Positions 27,152 to 35,859 of a stretch of 45,800 nt of DNA are shown piece by piece; position 1 is the first letter of the stretch, and the number at the start of each line of letters is the position of its first letter. The DNA comes from Nitrospira lenta. Its GTDB lineage: Bacteria; Nitrospirota; Nitrospiria; Nitrospirales; Nitrospiraceae. The notes below the pieces were generated by a model. The model was not told the DNA's origin, made no database searches, and saw only the letters and a list, made by a program, of their open reading frames with translations. The translations under genes were made by a program, and so were the position numbers. The DNA lies in NCBI GenBank assembly GCA_945865525.1, contig CAMBDY010000017.1, forward strand, positions 1 to 45,800, read 5' to 3'.

Positions 27152-28357
27152 ATGAGTACGAATCTCACAGTCGTTATGATTAAGACCAAGGCTGGCACCG
27201 GCGACTCCGGCTGGTCCGGTGACGGGGGGGCGGCCTTGGCTGCCTGCCTGAATGAGCCGAAGAGTCTTACTCTCGACGCAGAGGGCAATCTGTTCATTGC
27301 AGACTCGGAGAATCATGTCATCCGGAAGATCGATCGGAAGACCAACTGCATCAGCACAGTCGCAGGTTTCATCCAAAGGGTTGCGACAATCGCAGCGCCC
27401 GTTGCGCCAACTCCCGAAGTGGAGGGGGTGGAGGACGATCCATTGGCTGAAAGTGATTCGGTCGCATCCCATGCTTTTACGCAACAAACAGACTTGAGTG
27501 GGACCGTTCGCTATATGGCGGCTGGGACCGCGCCGGCTAAACGGTTTAGCGGTGACGGGGGGCCTGCCAATCACGCATTGTTGAATTTTCCGACTGCAGT
27601 GGCGGTTGATCGGGCTGGGCATCTCTACATCGCGGACACGCTGAATCATCGGGTAAGGCGAGTGCATGGGATGACAGGGGTGATCACGACCGTTGCAGGG
27701 GTGGGGCAGCCTCGCTATTCCGGTGACGGAGGCTTGGCGGTCGAGGCGGGGTTGCATGAGCCAGCTGGCCTGGTGGTGAGTGACGGAGGCGTTCTTTATA
27801 TTGCCGATCAGAGTAATAACCGAGTGCGGGCGGTGGATTTGGCCACTGGGATGATTCGTACGGTCGCAGGAACAGGCACGGCTGCGTATAATGGCGATGG
27901 TATGGTTGCCACGGAAACCGGTTTAGCCGGTCCTGGAGGATTGGCGCTTGCGTCAGACGGTACCCTGCTGATCGCCGATAGCTTCAGCGGAAGGATTCGG
28001 GCCGTTGATCTCGTTACCGGTTTCATTCGGACCGTGGTGGGTGGCGGTGGTGAGTATCGGTATGAGGGGCCAGATGAACCGCCCGGTAACAGTCTCTCTC
28101 GGCCATCGGGTATAGCATTAGATGGGGAGGGAAATATCTTTTTCACCGACTCGGATAATCATCTGGTACGGCGATGGGATCGGACCACCAAGCTGATTGA
28201 ACGTATCGCCGGTATCGGCGTGGCCAGTTACGGGGGCGACGGGGGAGCGGCTCGCGATGCCAGCTTAAGTTATCCGTTTGGAATTGTGATGGATCGATCC
28301 GGGTGTCTGCTCGTAGCTGATACCTTCAATCATCGCATTCGGGAGATTGCGTTGTAG
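27152..28357 (+). CDS. NHL-repeat beta-propeller protein
   Basis: About 401 residues made of repeated NHL units, each with a pattern like NLFIADSENHVIRKID, TVAG.G...YSGDGG and LNEP/FPTAVAVD. I count about five to six blades. Between the first and second blades (about residues 75-125) lies an Ala/Pro/Glu-rich insert that looks like a flexible linker. No signal peptide or membrane segment is visible, so it may be cytoplasmic, unusual for large NHL proteins. The ATG at 27152 was chosen; a TTG at 27143 is possible and neither has a good ribosome binding site. Placed between leuB and asd, with 15 nt to asd. Function unknown. Confidence 0.85.
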   Translation: MSTNLTVVMIKTKAGTGDSGWSGDGGAALAACLNEPKSLTLDAEGNLFIADSENHVIRKIDRKTNCISTVAGFIQRVATIAAPVAPTPEVEGVEDDPLAESDSVASHAFTQQTDLSGTVRYMAAGTAPAKRFSGDGGPANHALLNFPTAVAVDRAGHLYIADTLNHRVRRVHGMTGVITTVAGVGQPRYSGDGGLAVEAGLHEPAGLVVSDGGVLYIADQSNNRVRAVDLATGMIRTVAGTGTAAYNGDGMVATETGLAGPGGLALASDGTLLIADSFSGRIRAVDLVTGFIRTVVGGGGEYRYEGPDEPPGNSLSRPSGIALDGEGNIFFTDSDNHLVRRWDRTTKLIERIAGIGVASYGGDGGAARDASLSYPFGIVMDRSGCLLVADTFNHRIREIAL

Positions 28358-28372
28358 GTAGGATCAAGACTT

Positions 28373-29389
28373 ATGTTGAAAAATAAAACAGGCTATGTTG
28401 TAGCGATCGTCGGGGCCACCGGGGCAGTTGGGACCGAAATGATCGAAGTACTTGAGGAACGGAAATTCCCTGTCTCACGTTTGGTTCCCCTCGCCTCCAC
28501 TCGTTCTGCTGGCGGGGTAGTGGCCTTCAACGGCAACGAAGTACCGATCGAGATCTTGACGAAGGACTCATTTGCTGGCGTGGACATCGCGCTCTTTTCC
28601 GCTGGGGCGGATCTTAGTCGAGAGTTTGCGCCGATCGCGGTGAAGGCCGGAGTGGTGGTGATCGATAATAGCGCCGCCTGGCGGATGACCCCTCAGGTGC
28701 CGCTCGTGGTGCCGGAGGTCAATGCGCACGACATTCACCGACATAAGGGCATTATCGCCAATCCGAACTGCTCCACGATTCAAATGGTTGTGGCGCTGAA
28801 ACCGCTGCATGATAAGGCCAGGATCAAGCGGATTGTCGTCACGACCTTTCAGTCCGTATCCGGGACGGGGAAAGACGCTATGGATGAGCTAATGGAACAG
28901 TGCCAGGACTTGCTCCGCTTCAAACAGCCAGATGCAAAGGTCTATCCCTATCAAATCGCCTTCAACTGCTTACCGCAGATCGACGACTTTCTTCCGTCCG
29001 GGTATACGAAGGAAGAGATGAAGATGGTTGATGAGACGAGAAAGATCATGGGCGACCAGTCGATCCATGTGACGGCGACAACGGTGCGAGTCCCGGTTTA
29101 TGTCGGCCATTCGGAAGCCATCAATATCGAGACCGAGCGGAAGCTCACGGTCAACGAGGCCCGTGTGATTCTGTCGACGGCACCAGGCGTGCTGCTCTAT
29201 GATGATCCGGCACATAAGATCTACCCAATGCCGCTAGAGGTTGCAGGGAAGGACGAGGTCTACGTGGGCCGTATTCGTGAAGATGAGTCGATTTCGAACG
29301 GCCTCAATCTCTGGGTGGTGGCGGACAATTTACGCAAAGGGGCCGCTCTCAATGCGGTGCAAATCGCAGAACATTTGACCAAAGGCTGA
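28373..29389 (+). CDS. asd: Aspartate-semialdehyde dehydrogenase
   Basis: NADPH-dependent reduction of aspartyl phosphate, the branch enzyme to lysine/diaminopimelate, threonine and methionine. The 338 residues show the nucleotide motif GATGAVGTEMIEVL (about 14-27), catalytic Cys133 in NPNCSTIQMV and the later active-site HSEAINIE. It overlaps DUF2905 by one nt (TGATGG). It supplies diaminopimelate for peptidoglycan, in keeping with the cell-wall genes downstream. Confidence 0.97.
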   Translation: MLKNKTGYVVAIVGATGAVGTEMIEVLEERKFPVSRLVPLASTRSAGGVVAFNGNEVPIEILTKDSFAGVDIALFSAGADLSREFAPIAVKAGVVVIDNSAAWRMTPQVPLVVPEVNAHDIHRHKGIIANPNCSTIQMVVALKPLHDKARIKRIVVTTFQSVSGTGKDAMDELMEQCQDLLRFKQPDAKVYPYQIAFNCLPQIDDFLPSGYTKEEMKMVDETRKIMGDQSIHVTATTVRVPVYVGHSEAINIETERKLTVNEARVILSTAPGVLLYDDPAHKIYPMPLEVAGKDEVYVGRIREDESISNGLNLWVVADNLRKGAALNAVQIAEHLTKG

Positions 29390-29643
29390 TGGCTGAGTGG
29401 GGAAGTCTCGGCAAAGTCTTCATCGGAATCGGGGCCTGCGTAGCCTTGGTCGGTGTGCTGTTACTGATCGCAGATCACGTCCTAGGAGGGGGGCATCTTC
29501 TGGGCTGGTTTGGTAAGCTGCCAGGCGACATCTCCATTCGGCGAGACAACTTCAGCTTCTCATTCCCTTTTACCAGCAGCCTGTTCCTCAGTATCATCTT
29601 CAGTCTGGTATTATATTGCATCACATGGATCTTTCGCCGATGA
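29389..29643 (+). CDS. DUF2905 small membrane protein
   Basis: An 84-residue protein with two transmembrane helices (about 9-30 and 60-80) flanking LGWFGKLPGDISIRRDNFSFSFP, the family hallmark (LPGDI and the aromatic F-P element). Function unknown across the family. Start overlaps the asd stop by one nt, and its stop overlaps the start of the next gene (ATGA), so it is tightly coupled. Confidence 0.9.
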   Translation: MAEWGSLGKVFIGIGACVALVGVLLLIADHVLGGGHLLGWFGKLPGDISIRRDNFSFSFPFTSSLFLSIIFSLVLYCITWIFRR

Positions 29644-30857
29644 CACAACGGGGGATAGAGCTGTGTCGCGCCTTGATTATGGCGGGGACCTGCCTGTGCA
29701 GTGTAGTTTCTGGCGCTGAGGCGGCGCAGTCAATCCGGGTCATGCTCTCGGCTGATGTGCTGCAGCTCAAGGTCCACGCTGACCGCTCCCTCTGGGTGAC
29801 AGATGCAAAAGGCCATGGTCAGGCGATGCGTGCATCGGTGCATGTGTCGGCAGAGGGAGCGGGGTTTGTGCTGAATGGTGTTTTCATGCGGACGGATCGG
29901 CTGACGCTGGGTGGAGGAGAGAGCGGTCTTACGCTGACCTTCCCAGGGTCTGCCAAGAAGTCCCCTGAGGTGGCGATGTTATCGGGCGACTTCGGTACGG
30001 AGATTGCGGTGAACGGCCTCGTGTCTCTTGTGCGAAAAGGGAAGGGCTTTTTTGTCATTAATCAGGTGGATTTTGAGGATTATATCAAAGGGGTAGTTCC
30101 CGCCGAGGTCAGTTCGACGTGGCACCCGGAGATGTTGAAGACGCAGGCGGTCGCAGCCAGGACCTATGCGCTCTACCAGCAGATGTTGAGTGGAAAGCGC
30201 GAGTACGACGTGGCGGCTACAGTACAAGACCAAGTCTATCGAGGGAAACAGGGGGTTGATGCCGGAATTCTTCGAGCGGTCGAAGAGACCAGAGGCCTAG
30301 TCGTGACCTATCAGGATGCGCCGATCTATGCCGCTTTTTCCTCGACTACCGCGGGGCTGACGGAGGATTCCATGAATGTCTGGTCGAAAGAATACCCCTA
30401 TCTCAAGGGGGTGGAATGTCCCTTCGATCTTGCGTCGCCCAACTATCAATGGAAGTCCTCTTTCCGAGTCGATACACTCGAGCAAAATTTGCGGCAGCAG
30501 GGTTTTGCGGTGGGAAGGATCACGACGATGGCGCCTGTTTCGTTCAGCCGGGGGGGGCGAGTCACGAAGTTGCGCATTCTTCATTCCGGTGGGGAGTTGA
30601 TCCTTCGTGGAGAAGAACTGCGGAAAGCGGTCGGTTATACCATCATCCCCAGTACCCAGTTTGCCATCGAATCCATGGGCCGCGATGTGGTGCTCTCCGG
30701 CTATGGCGCGGGTCATGCCGTTGGGATGTGCCAGTGGGGTGCCAAGGAACTAGCTGAGCTGGGCTATCACTTTTCGGTGATTCTTCAGTATTATTATCCT
30801 GGCACCGAAGTGCAGAATATGACGCTGGTCAAACGTCCGATTCCTCCTTCTTTCTGA
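29640..30857 (+). CDS. SpoIID/LytB domain protein (secreted)
   Basis: A 405-residue protein with an N-terminal signal sequence (hydrophobic to about residue 28, ending SGAEAA) and a SpoIID domain in the C-terminal two thirds: FEDYIKGVVPAEVSSTWHPEMLKTQAVAARTYAL, a TAGLTEDS segment and GYGAGHAVGMCQWGAKELAE. SpoIID of Bacillus is a lytic transglycosylase acting on denuded glycan. Non-sporulating bacteria carry paralogues in cell-wall remodelling. The ATG at 29640 was chosen because it makes an ATGA overlap with DUF2905 and leaves a clean signal peptide; upstream in-frame starts exist. It overlaps queA by one nt. Confidence 0.9.
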   Translation: MTQRGIELCRALIMAGTCLCSVVSGAEAAQSIRVMLSADVLQLKVHADRSLWVTDAKGHGQAMRASVHVSAEGAGFVLNGVFMRTDRLTLGGGESGLTLTFPGSAKKSPEVAMLSGDFGTEIAVNGLVSLVRKGKGFFVINQVDFEDYIKGVVPAEVSSTWHPEMLKTQAVAARTYALYQQMLSGKREYDVAATVQDQVYRGKQGVDAGILRAVEETRGLVVTYQDAPIYAAFSSTTAGLTEDSMNVWSKEYPYLKGVECPFDLASPNYQWKSSFRVDTLEQNLRQQGFAVGRITTMAPVSFSRGGRVTKLRILHSGGELILRGEELRKAVGYTIIPSTQFAIESMGRDVVLSGYGAGHAVGMCQWGAKELAELGYHFSVILQYYYPGTEVQNMTLVKRPIPPSF

Positions 30858-31876
30858 TGCAGCTCTCGGATTTCGATTTTCCATTTGATGCTTCGTTGAT
30901 CGCTGCGCACCCAATCCTCCCGCGCGACCAGGCCAGGCTGCTCGTACTGCAGCCTCAAGATCGTTCGCTGTCCCATCGCCGTATTGATACGCTGCCGGAT
31001 CTGCTCCAGCCCGGCGATCTCCTCGTGGTCAATAATACGAAAGTAGTGGCGGCGCGCGTGACCGGGCGGAAACGCCCGTCTGGTGCGGAGGTCGAGATCC
31101 TCTTTGTGAAGGATTTAGGTAATGCGATTTGGGAGGTGTTGCTCAAGGGCACGTTTCGGCCTGGTCAGGTGATTGAGATTGGGACGGATGCGTCTGCGGT
31201 GGTGGAGGAGCGTGGTGCAGCTGGAACGAGGGTTCGGGTGGAGAGTCCCATTCCCTGGTCCGAGTGGCTCCGGCAACATGGCCAGATGCCGCTGCCGCCC
31301 TATTTGAAACGCGCGCCGATCGATCAGGACCGCGAATGGTATCAGACTCTCTTTGCGCAACATGAAGGGGCGATTGCGGCGCCGACTGCCGGGCTCCATT
31401 TTACGCCTGATCTGTTGGCTCGGCTGCAACAGCGTGGGATTGGACTCACGACCGTCACACTCCATGTGGGGATTGGGACCTTCAAACAGGTGACGGCCGA
31501 GCAGATTGAAGACCATCGGATGGGGGCTGAATGGGTCGAGGTCGGAGCAGAGGCGGTCCATGCCATGGAGCAGGCGCGTGCAGCAGGGGGGAGAGTCGTC
31601 GCAGTTGGGACTACTGTTGTTCGCGCGCTTGAAACGGCAGCTCGTGCGGAGGGCTGGATCAGGCCCTACCAGGGAGAGACGGACATCTTCATGACACCGG
31701 GATTTTCGTTTCAGGCGATCGATGCCCTACTCACGAACTTTCATTTACCCAAAACGACTCTGCTGATGCTGGTTTCAGCATTCGCCGGGACGGACTTCCT
31801 GCGCCAGGCCTATACGGAGGCGGTTCGCGAGCGGTACCGCTTCTATAGTTATGGCGATGCGATGTTGATTCTGTAA
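30857..31876 (+). CDS. queA: tRNA preQ1(34) S-adenosylmethionine ribosyltransferase-isomerase
   Basis: Builds epoxyqueuosine from preQ1 on tRNA wobble position 34, transferring ribosyl from SAM. The 339 residues begin MQLSDFDFPFDASLIAAHP. Conserved blocks seen: GDLLVVNNTKVVAARVTGRK, the PPYLKR segment, GAIAAPTAGLHFTPDLL, LHVGIGTFKQV and NFHLPKTTLLMLVSAFAG. It is the last gene of the leuA-queA run and starts inside the stop codon of the SpoIID gene. No clear terminator follows. Confidence 0.98.
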   Translation: MQLSDFDFPFDASLIAAHPILPRDQARLLVLQPQDRSLSHRRIDTLPDLLQPGDLLVVNNTKVVAARVTGRKRPSGAEVEILFVKDLGNAIWEVLLKGTFRPGQVIEIGTDASAVVEERGAAGTRVRVESPIPWSEWLRQHGQMPLPPYLKRAPIDQDREWYQTLFAQHEGAIAAPTAGLHFTPDLLARLQQRGIGLTTVTLHVGIGTFKQVTAEQIEDHRMGAEWVEVGAEAVHAMEQARAAGGRVVAVGTTVVRALETAARAEGWIRPYQGETDIFMTPGFSFQAIDALLTNFHLPKTTLLMLVSAFAGTDFLRQAYTEAVRERYRFYSYGDAMLIL

Positions 31877-31959
31877 GCAGCGAGGGGTAGTTGGTGAGAG
31901 GTTAGCGGGAAGAGTTGTCGGGGGGCCTCACCCTTGCTTTTGCCCTAAGCCCTGCGCCC

Positions 31960-32658
31960 TTATAGCCGTTCGCGGTGAATCGTGATCGGGAGCGTGATCT
32001 TGAGAGATTCCGTATAGGCCAGCAGGGCGCGCTGCTGCTTTTGAAAGAGGACGTCCTGGATAGCATGGTCCTTTGCTCCGGCGGTCTTGGACGGGTCCGA
32101 TTCCGTCTGCCGGAGCGAGAGGGTCTGCGCCTCGGAAATTTCGGTAGGGGTGAGCGCTACGGCGTTCCGGATGATCATCTGGGCTTTACTGCGGAGCACT
32201 TCTTTCACTTGCATCGCCTCAAACAGGGCTGGCGTCAGATGGTTCGTGGCCAGAAGCCGCTGGTAGATTTCTGGCTCGAAGGTGCCGTTCTTTTGGAAGG
32301 CAGAGTCCTGCATGATGGCGTCCCGCAGGTCGTCATCTGTCACCGTGAGCCCCATGTTTTTTGCCGCGATTAGCCAGATTTGACGGTCGATCAGTTGCTC
32401 GACCACAGATTGCTTGAACATTTCGTCGTTGAAATCCCCGGGGAATTTGTCTTTGTAGAAACGGTAGGCGTTTTCATAGACGCGCCGAAACTCATCGTGG
32501 GATATAGTGAGATCGCCGACTGACGCGACGACGGTGTGGGTCTGCTCGCCGAATCCCCACCAACCCATGGTGATCACGAAGGCGAGGGCGATGATCCCCA
32601 TGATGGACTTAAGAAGCCAGGGATAGTTATGAGACGCATCGCGCATCAATTTGATCAT
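31960..32658 (-). CDS. Membrane-anchored SurA_N/PpiD-like protein without PPIase domain
   Basis: A 232-residue protein with one N-terminal transmembrane helix (about 15-37) followed by a periplasmic chaperone-type helical domain: VGDLTISHDEFRRVYENAYRFYKDKFPG, FKQSVVEQLIDRQIWLIAAKNMGLTVTDDDLRDAI. This matches the N-terminal part of PpiD/SurA-like folding factors. The parvulin PPIase domain expected next is absent; after about residue 175 there is only a short tail (ALTPTEISEAQTL and onward). The ATG at 32658 was chosen because GAGG lies seven nt upstream. Function as a periplasmic chaperone is inferred. Convergent with queA. Confidence 0.85.
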   Translation of the reverse strand: MIKLMRDASHNYPWLLKSIMGIIALAFVITMGWWGFGEQTHTVVASVGDLTISHDEFRRVYENAYRFYKDKFPGDFNDEMFKQSVVEQLIDRQIWLIAAKNMGLTVTDDDLRDAIMQDSAFQKNGTFEPEIYQRLLATNHLTPALFEAMQVKEVLRSKAQMIIRNAVALTPTEISEAQTLSLRQTESDPSKTAGAKDHAIQDVLFQKQQRALLAYTESLKITLPITIHRERL

Positions 32659-32823
32659 GAACATGCCTCGGGAAATTCGTAGGCGGGATTGTACTCAGGG
32701 ATCTTGTGCAAAGGCAAGAGACCACTGTTCCTTCATGCATGTGGTGTGTTCAGGTGCTGGGTACGGGCCTGCGCGCCTCGGCGTAAAGTCCCGTCACCCT
32801 GTGGATTTGCTGAAGAAGGGGCT

Positions 32824-32852
32824 TTGTTTGTGCTGGACAGATTTGCTATAGT
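32824..32852 (+). promoter_or_regulatory. Promoter-like element for RDD gene and mre operon
   Basis: TTGTTT (32824-32829), 17-nt spacer, then TATAGT (32847-32852) preceded by TGC, an extended -10. It sits in the divergent region between the PpiD-like gene and the RDD gene; start would be near 32859. Nothing else is seen in the rest of 32659-32823. Confidence 0.5.
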
Positions 32853-32878
32853 TCGCCATCAAATTGCGAGGAACGCTC

Positions 32879-33337
32879 GTGGCAGAGGCGGGTAGCGGGG
32901 TTCATTCAATCAGTGAGAGGATCTATCCCAAGGCGCAGGTCTTGAACCGCGGTATCGCCAAGTTGATCGATCTGTTTATCGTGGCGGCAGTCGGTCAAGT
33001 GAGCGTGCCGGCAGGGCTCCTTGCAGGTGTAGCGTATATACTGATCGCTGATGGGTTTGCGGGAGGGCGGAGTATCGGTAAGCGATTGATCGGCCTCCAG
33101 ACGGTGCTGCCAGACCGGCATGAGGCCGCAGGGTTTAGAGAATCCATTATTCGTAATATGCCTTTTGCGGTCGCGCAGTTAGCCTTTACCGTCCCCTATG
33201 TGGGATGGATTGTGTCGGTAGCAATTATTGCGTTCGAAGCGATATTAGTTTTTGGAAATGAACAAGGGCGGCGTCTTGGTGACGAGGTGGCCGGTACGCA
33301 AGTGTTGGATGTGGGGCAACTGGCGTTGCCCGACTGA
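32879..33337 (+). CDS. RDD family membrane protein
   Basis: A 152-residue protein with an RDD-type core: KLIDLFIVAAVGQV, the GRSIGKRLIGLQTV motif typical of the family, and predicted hydrophobic segments near residues 27-60 and 105-130. The function of the family is not defined. GTG at 32879 was chosen since GAGGAA lies five nt upstream. It is 37 nt before mreB and probably shares its promoter. Confidence 0.85.
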   Translation: MAEAGSGVHSISERIYPKAQVLNRGIAKLIDLFIVAAVGQVSVPAGLLAGVAYILIADGFAGGRSIGKRLIGLQTVLPDRHEAAGFRESIIRNMPFAVAQLAFTVPYVGWIVSVAIIAFEAILVFGNEQGRRLGDEVAGTQVLDVGQLALPD

Positions 33338-33356
33338 GCGTGTCGTCAGAGTCTGA

Positions 33357-34424
<1,068 letters not shown>

Positions 34425-34445
34425 GGCTCCATCCCTCACTTCCTT

Positions 34446-35321
34446 ATGCGGATGGCTAACTCGCGTTTTTCCTCTGGTGCCAGGCGGCTGGCGTTGACCT
34501 GCTTTGCACTTCTGCTGGCAGCTCTTTTTCTGTTTCCCATTCAAAGCCAAGGACTCTTGCAGTATCTCGGCGGGCCAGTCTGGTCCGTCGCGCGTATTCC
34601 ACTTGAAGTGATTGCGTCCATCGACGGGGGGATTGCCAATCGCTGGCAGCAGTATGTGGTTTTGCAAGGCGTCTGGGAAGAGAACCAGCAACTCCGGAAA
34701 GAAATCGAGGGGTTACGCGGACAAAATACCCAGTTGCGTGAGCTGGCTACTGCGACTGAGCGGCTCACGGCCTTGCTGGAGTTGAAGGAACGGGAACGCC
34801 CTACAATGGTTGCCGCCCGAGTCATGGGGCGAGACACCACTAACCGGTATCAAGTCATTATCCTCAATAAGGGTGAGAGCGATGGGGTCAAGCCGAACAT
34901 GGGCGTGATTACTCCTACTGGTGTCATCGGGCGCATTGTCAAAACAACCGGGGCCTCCTCGGTGGTCCTCCTGGTGACGGACCCCAACAATGCCATCGCT
35001 GGTCTCATCCAACGAACGAGAGACGAAGGGATTGTGGAAGGCGCCCAGCAAGGGCGGCTCCAGCTGAAATATCTTCCGTTGCTGTCGACGCTCCGAGTCG
35101 GCGATCGGGTTGTGACGTCGGGTCTCGTCGGCGACTTCCCGCGGGGGCTCGGGATTGGCACGATTACATATATCGATAAGCAGGAAGGTGCCCTGTTCCA
35201 GTCTGCCGAGTTGATCCCGGAAGTCGATATCGGGCGTGTGGAAGAAGTGTTGGTGATTTTGGCGTCGCATGGGCAGTCCGGGCAGGTGGCGGGAGGAGTA
35301 GATTTGCCCGGGAAGCCGTAA
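34446..35321 (+). CDS. mreC: Rod shape-determining protein MreC
   Basis: Bitopic inner-membrane protein coupling MreB to wall synthases. The 291 residues have a transmembrane segment (about 14-32), a coiled coil (about 70-110: EENQQLRKEIEGLRGQNTQLREL) and the beta-rich core with GESDGVKPNMGVITPTGVIGRIVK and GDRVVTSGLVGDFPRGLGIGTI. The start has a poor ribosome binding site; a second ATG lies two codons later. mreD begins 2 nt after the stop. Confidence 0.95.
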   Translation: MRMANSRFSSGARRLALTCFALLLAALFLFPIQSQGLLQYLGGPVWSVARIPLEVIASIDGGIANRWQQYVVLQGVWEENQQLRKEIEGLRGQNTQLRELATATERLTALLELKERERPTMVAARVMGRDTTNRYQVIILNKGESDGVKPNMGVITPTGVIGRIVKTTGASSVVLLVTDPNNAIAGLIQRTRDEGIVEGAQQGRLQLKYLPLLSTLRVGDRVVTSGLVGDFPRGLGIGTITYIDKQEGALFQSAELIPEVDIGRVEEVLVILASHGQSGQVAGGVDLPGKP

Positions 35322-35323
35322 CC

Positions 35324-35815
35324 ATGAAATTTCTTTCCTATCTGATTCTTGTGCTGCTCCTCGTCCCTGTTCAGATGACGCTGTTACCTCATCTGAGCGT
35401 CGGGAATATTAAGCCTGATTTAGGGCTGGTGGCTGCCGCGTTTGTCGGGCTGTTTGCCGGTGAAATGGATGGTTTGCTCGTGGGGTTCGCGATTGGCTGG
35501 GTGTTGAGTCTGTTCTCTGCCGGCGAACTTTGGCTCAGTCTTCTGACACACGGGGGCGTAGGATTCTTGGCGGGATTCGTGGTACGGCAGGTGTCGCATG
35601 TGACCTCAATATTTGTAGGTGTGCTGTTGCTGGCGGTGTCTTTGGCGAGTGGACTGCTTGCTGCCGTAACCCTCACGACTCTTGATCGTGCGCAGGTTTG
35701 GCAGATGGTGGGGGCGATCGTTCTGCCTCAAGCGTGTTTTGACGGGTTGGTCGGAGCGGGGCTCTATTGGCTGCTCTCGCAACGGGTGCAGATGGCACGC
35801 CTGAGGACCGAATAG
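35324..35815 (+). CDS. mreD: Rod shape-determining protein MreD
   Basis: A 163-residue polytopic membrane protein with about five hydrophobic segments. The N-terminal half carries LLPHLSVGNIKPDLGLVAAAFVGLFAGEMDGLLVGFAIGW, the recognisable MreD pattern. It stabilises the MreBCD/PBP2/RodA elongasome. Sequence conservation in this family is weak, so the position between mreC and mrdA carries much of the call. Confidence 0.92.
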   Translation: MKFLSYLILVLLLVPVQMTLLPHLSVGNIKPDLGLVAAAFVGLFAGEMDGLLVGFAIGWVLSLFSAGELWLSLLTHGGVGFLAGFVVRQVSHVTSIFVGVLLLAVSLASGLLAAVTLTTLDRAQVWQMVGAIVLPQACFDGLVGAGLYWLLSQRVQMARLRTE

Positions 35816-35859
35816 CGCTTGAGGTTATGGACGTGGGGAAATAATAGTGATTGTGAATC

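Noticed and set aside
31877-31959. Terminator between queA and the PpiD-like gene
   Set aside because: GGTGAG/CTCACC can pair weakly, but there is no T-run and the stem is interrupted.
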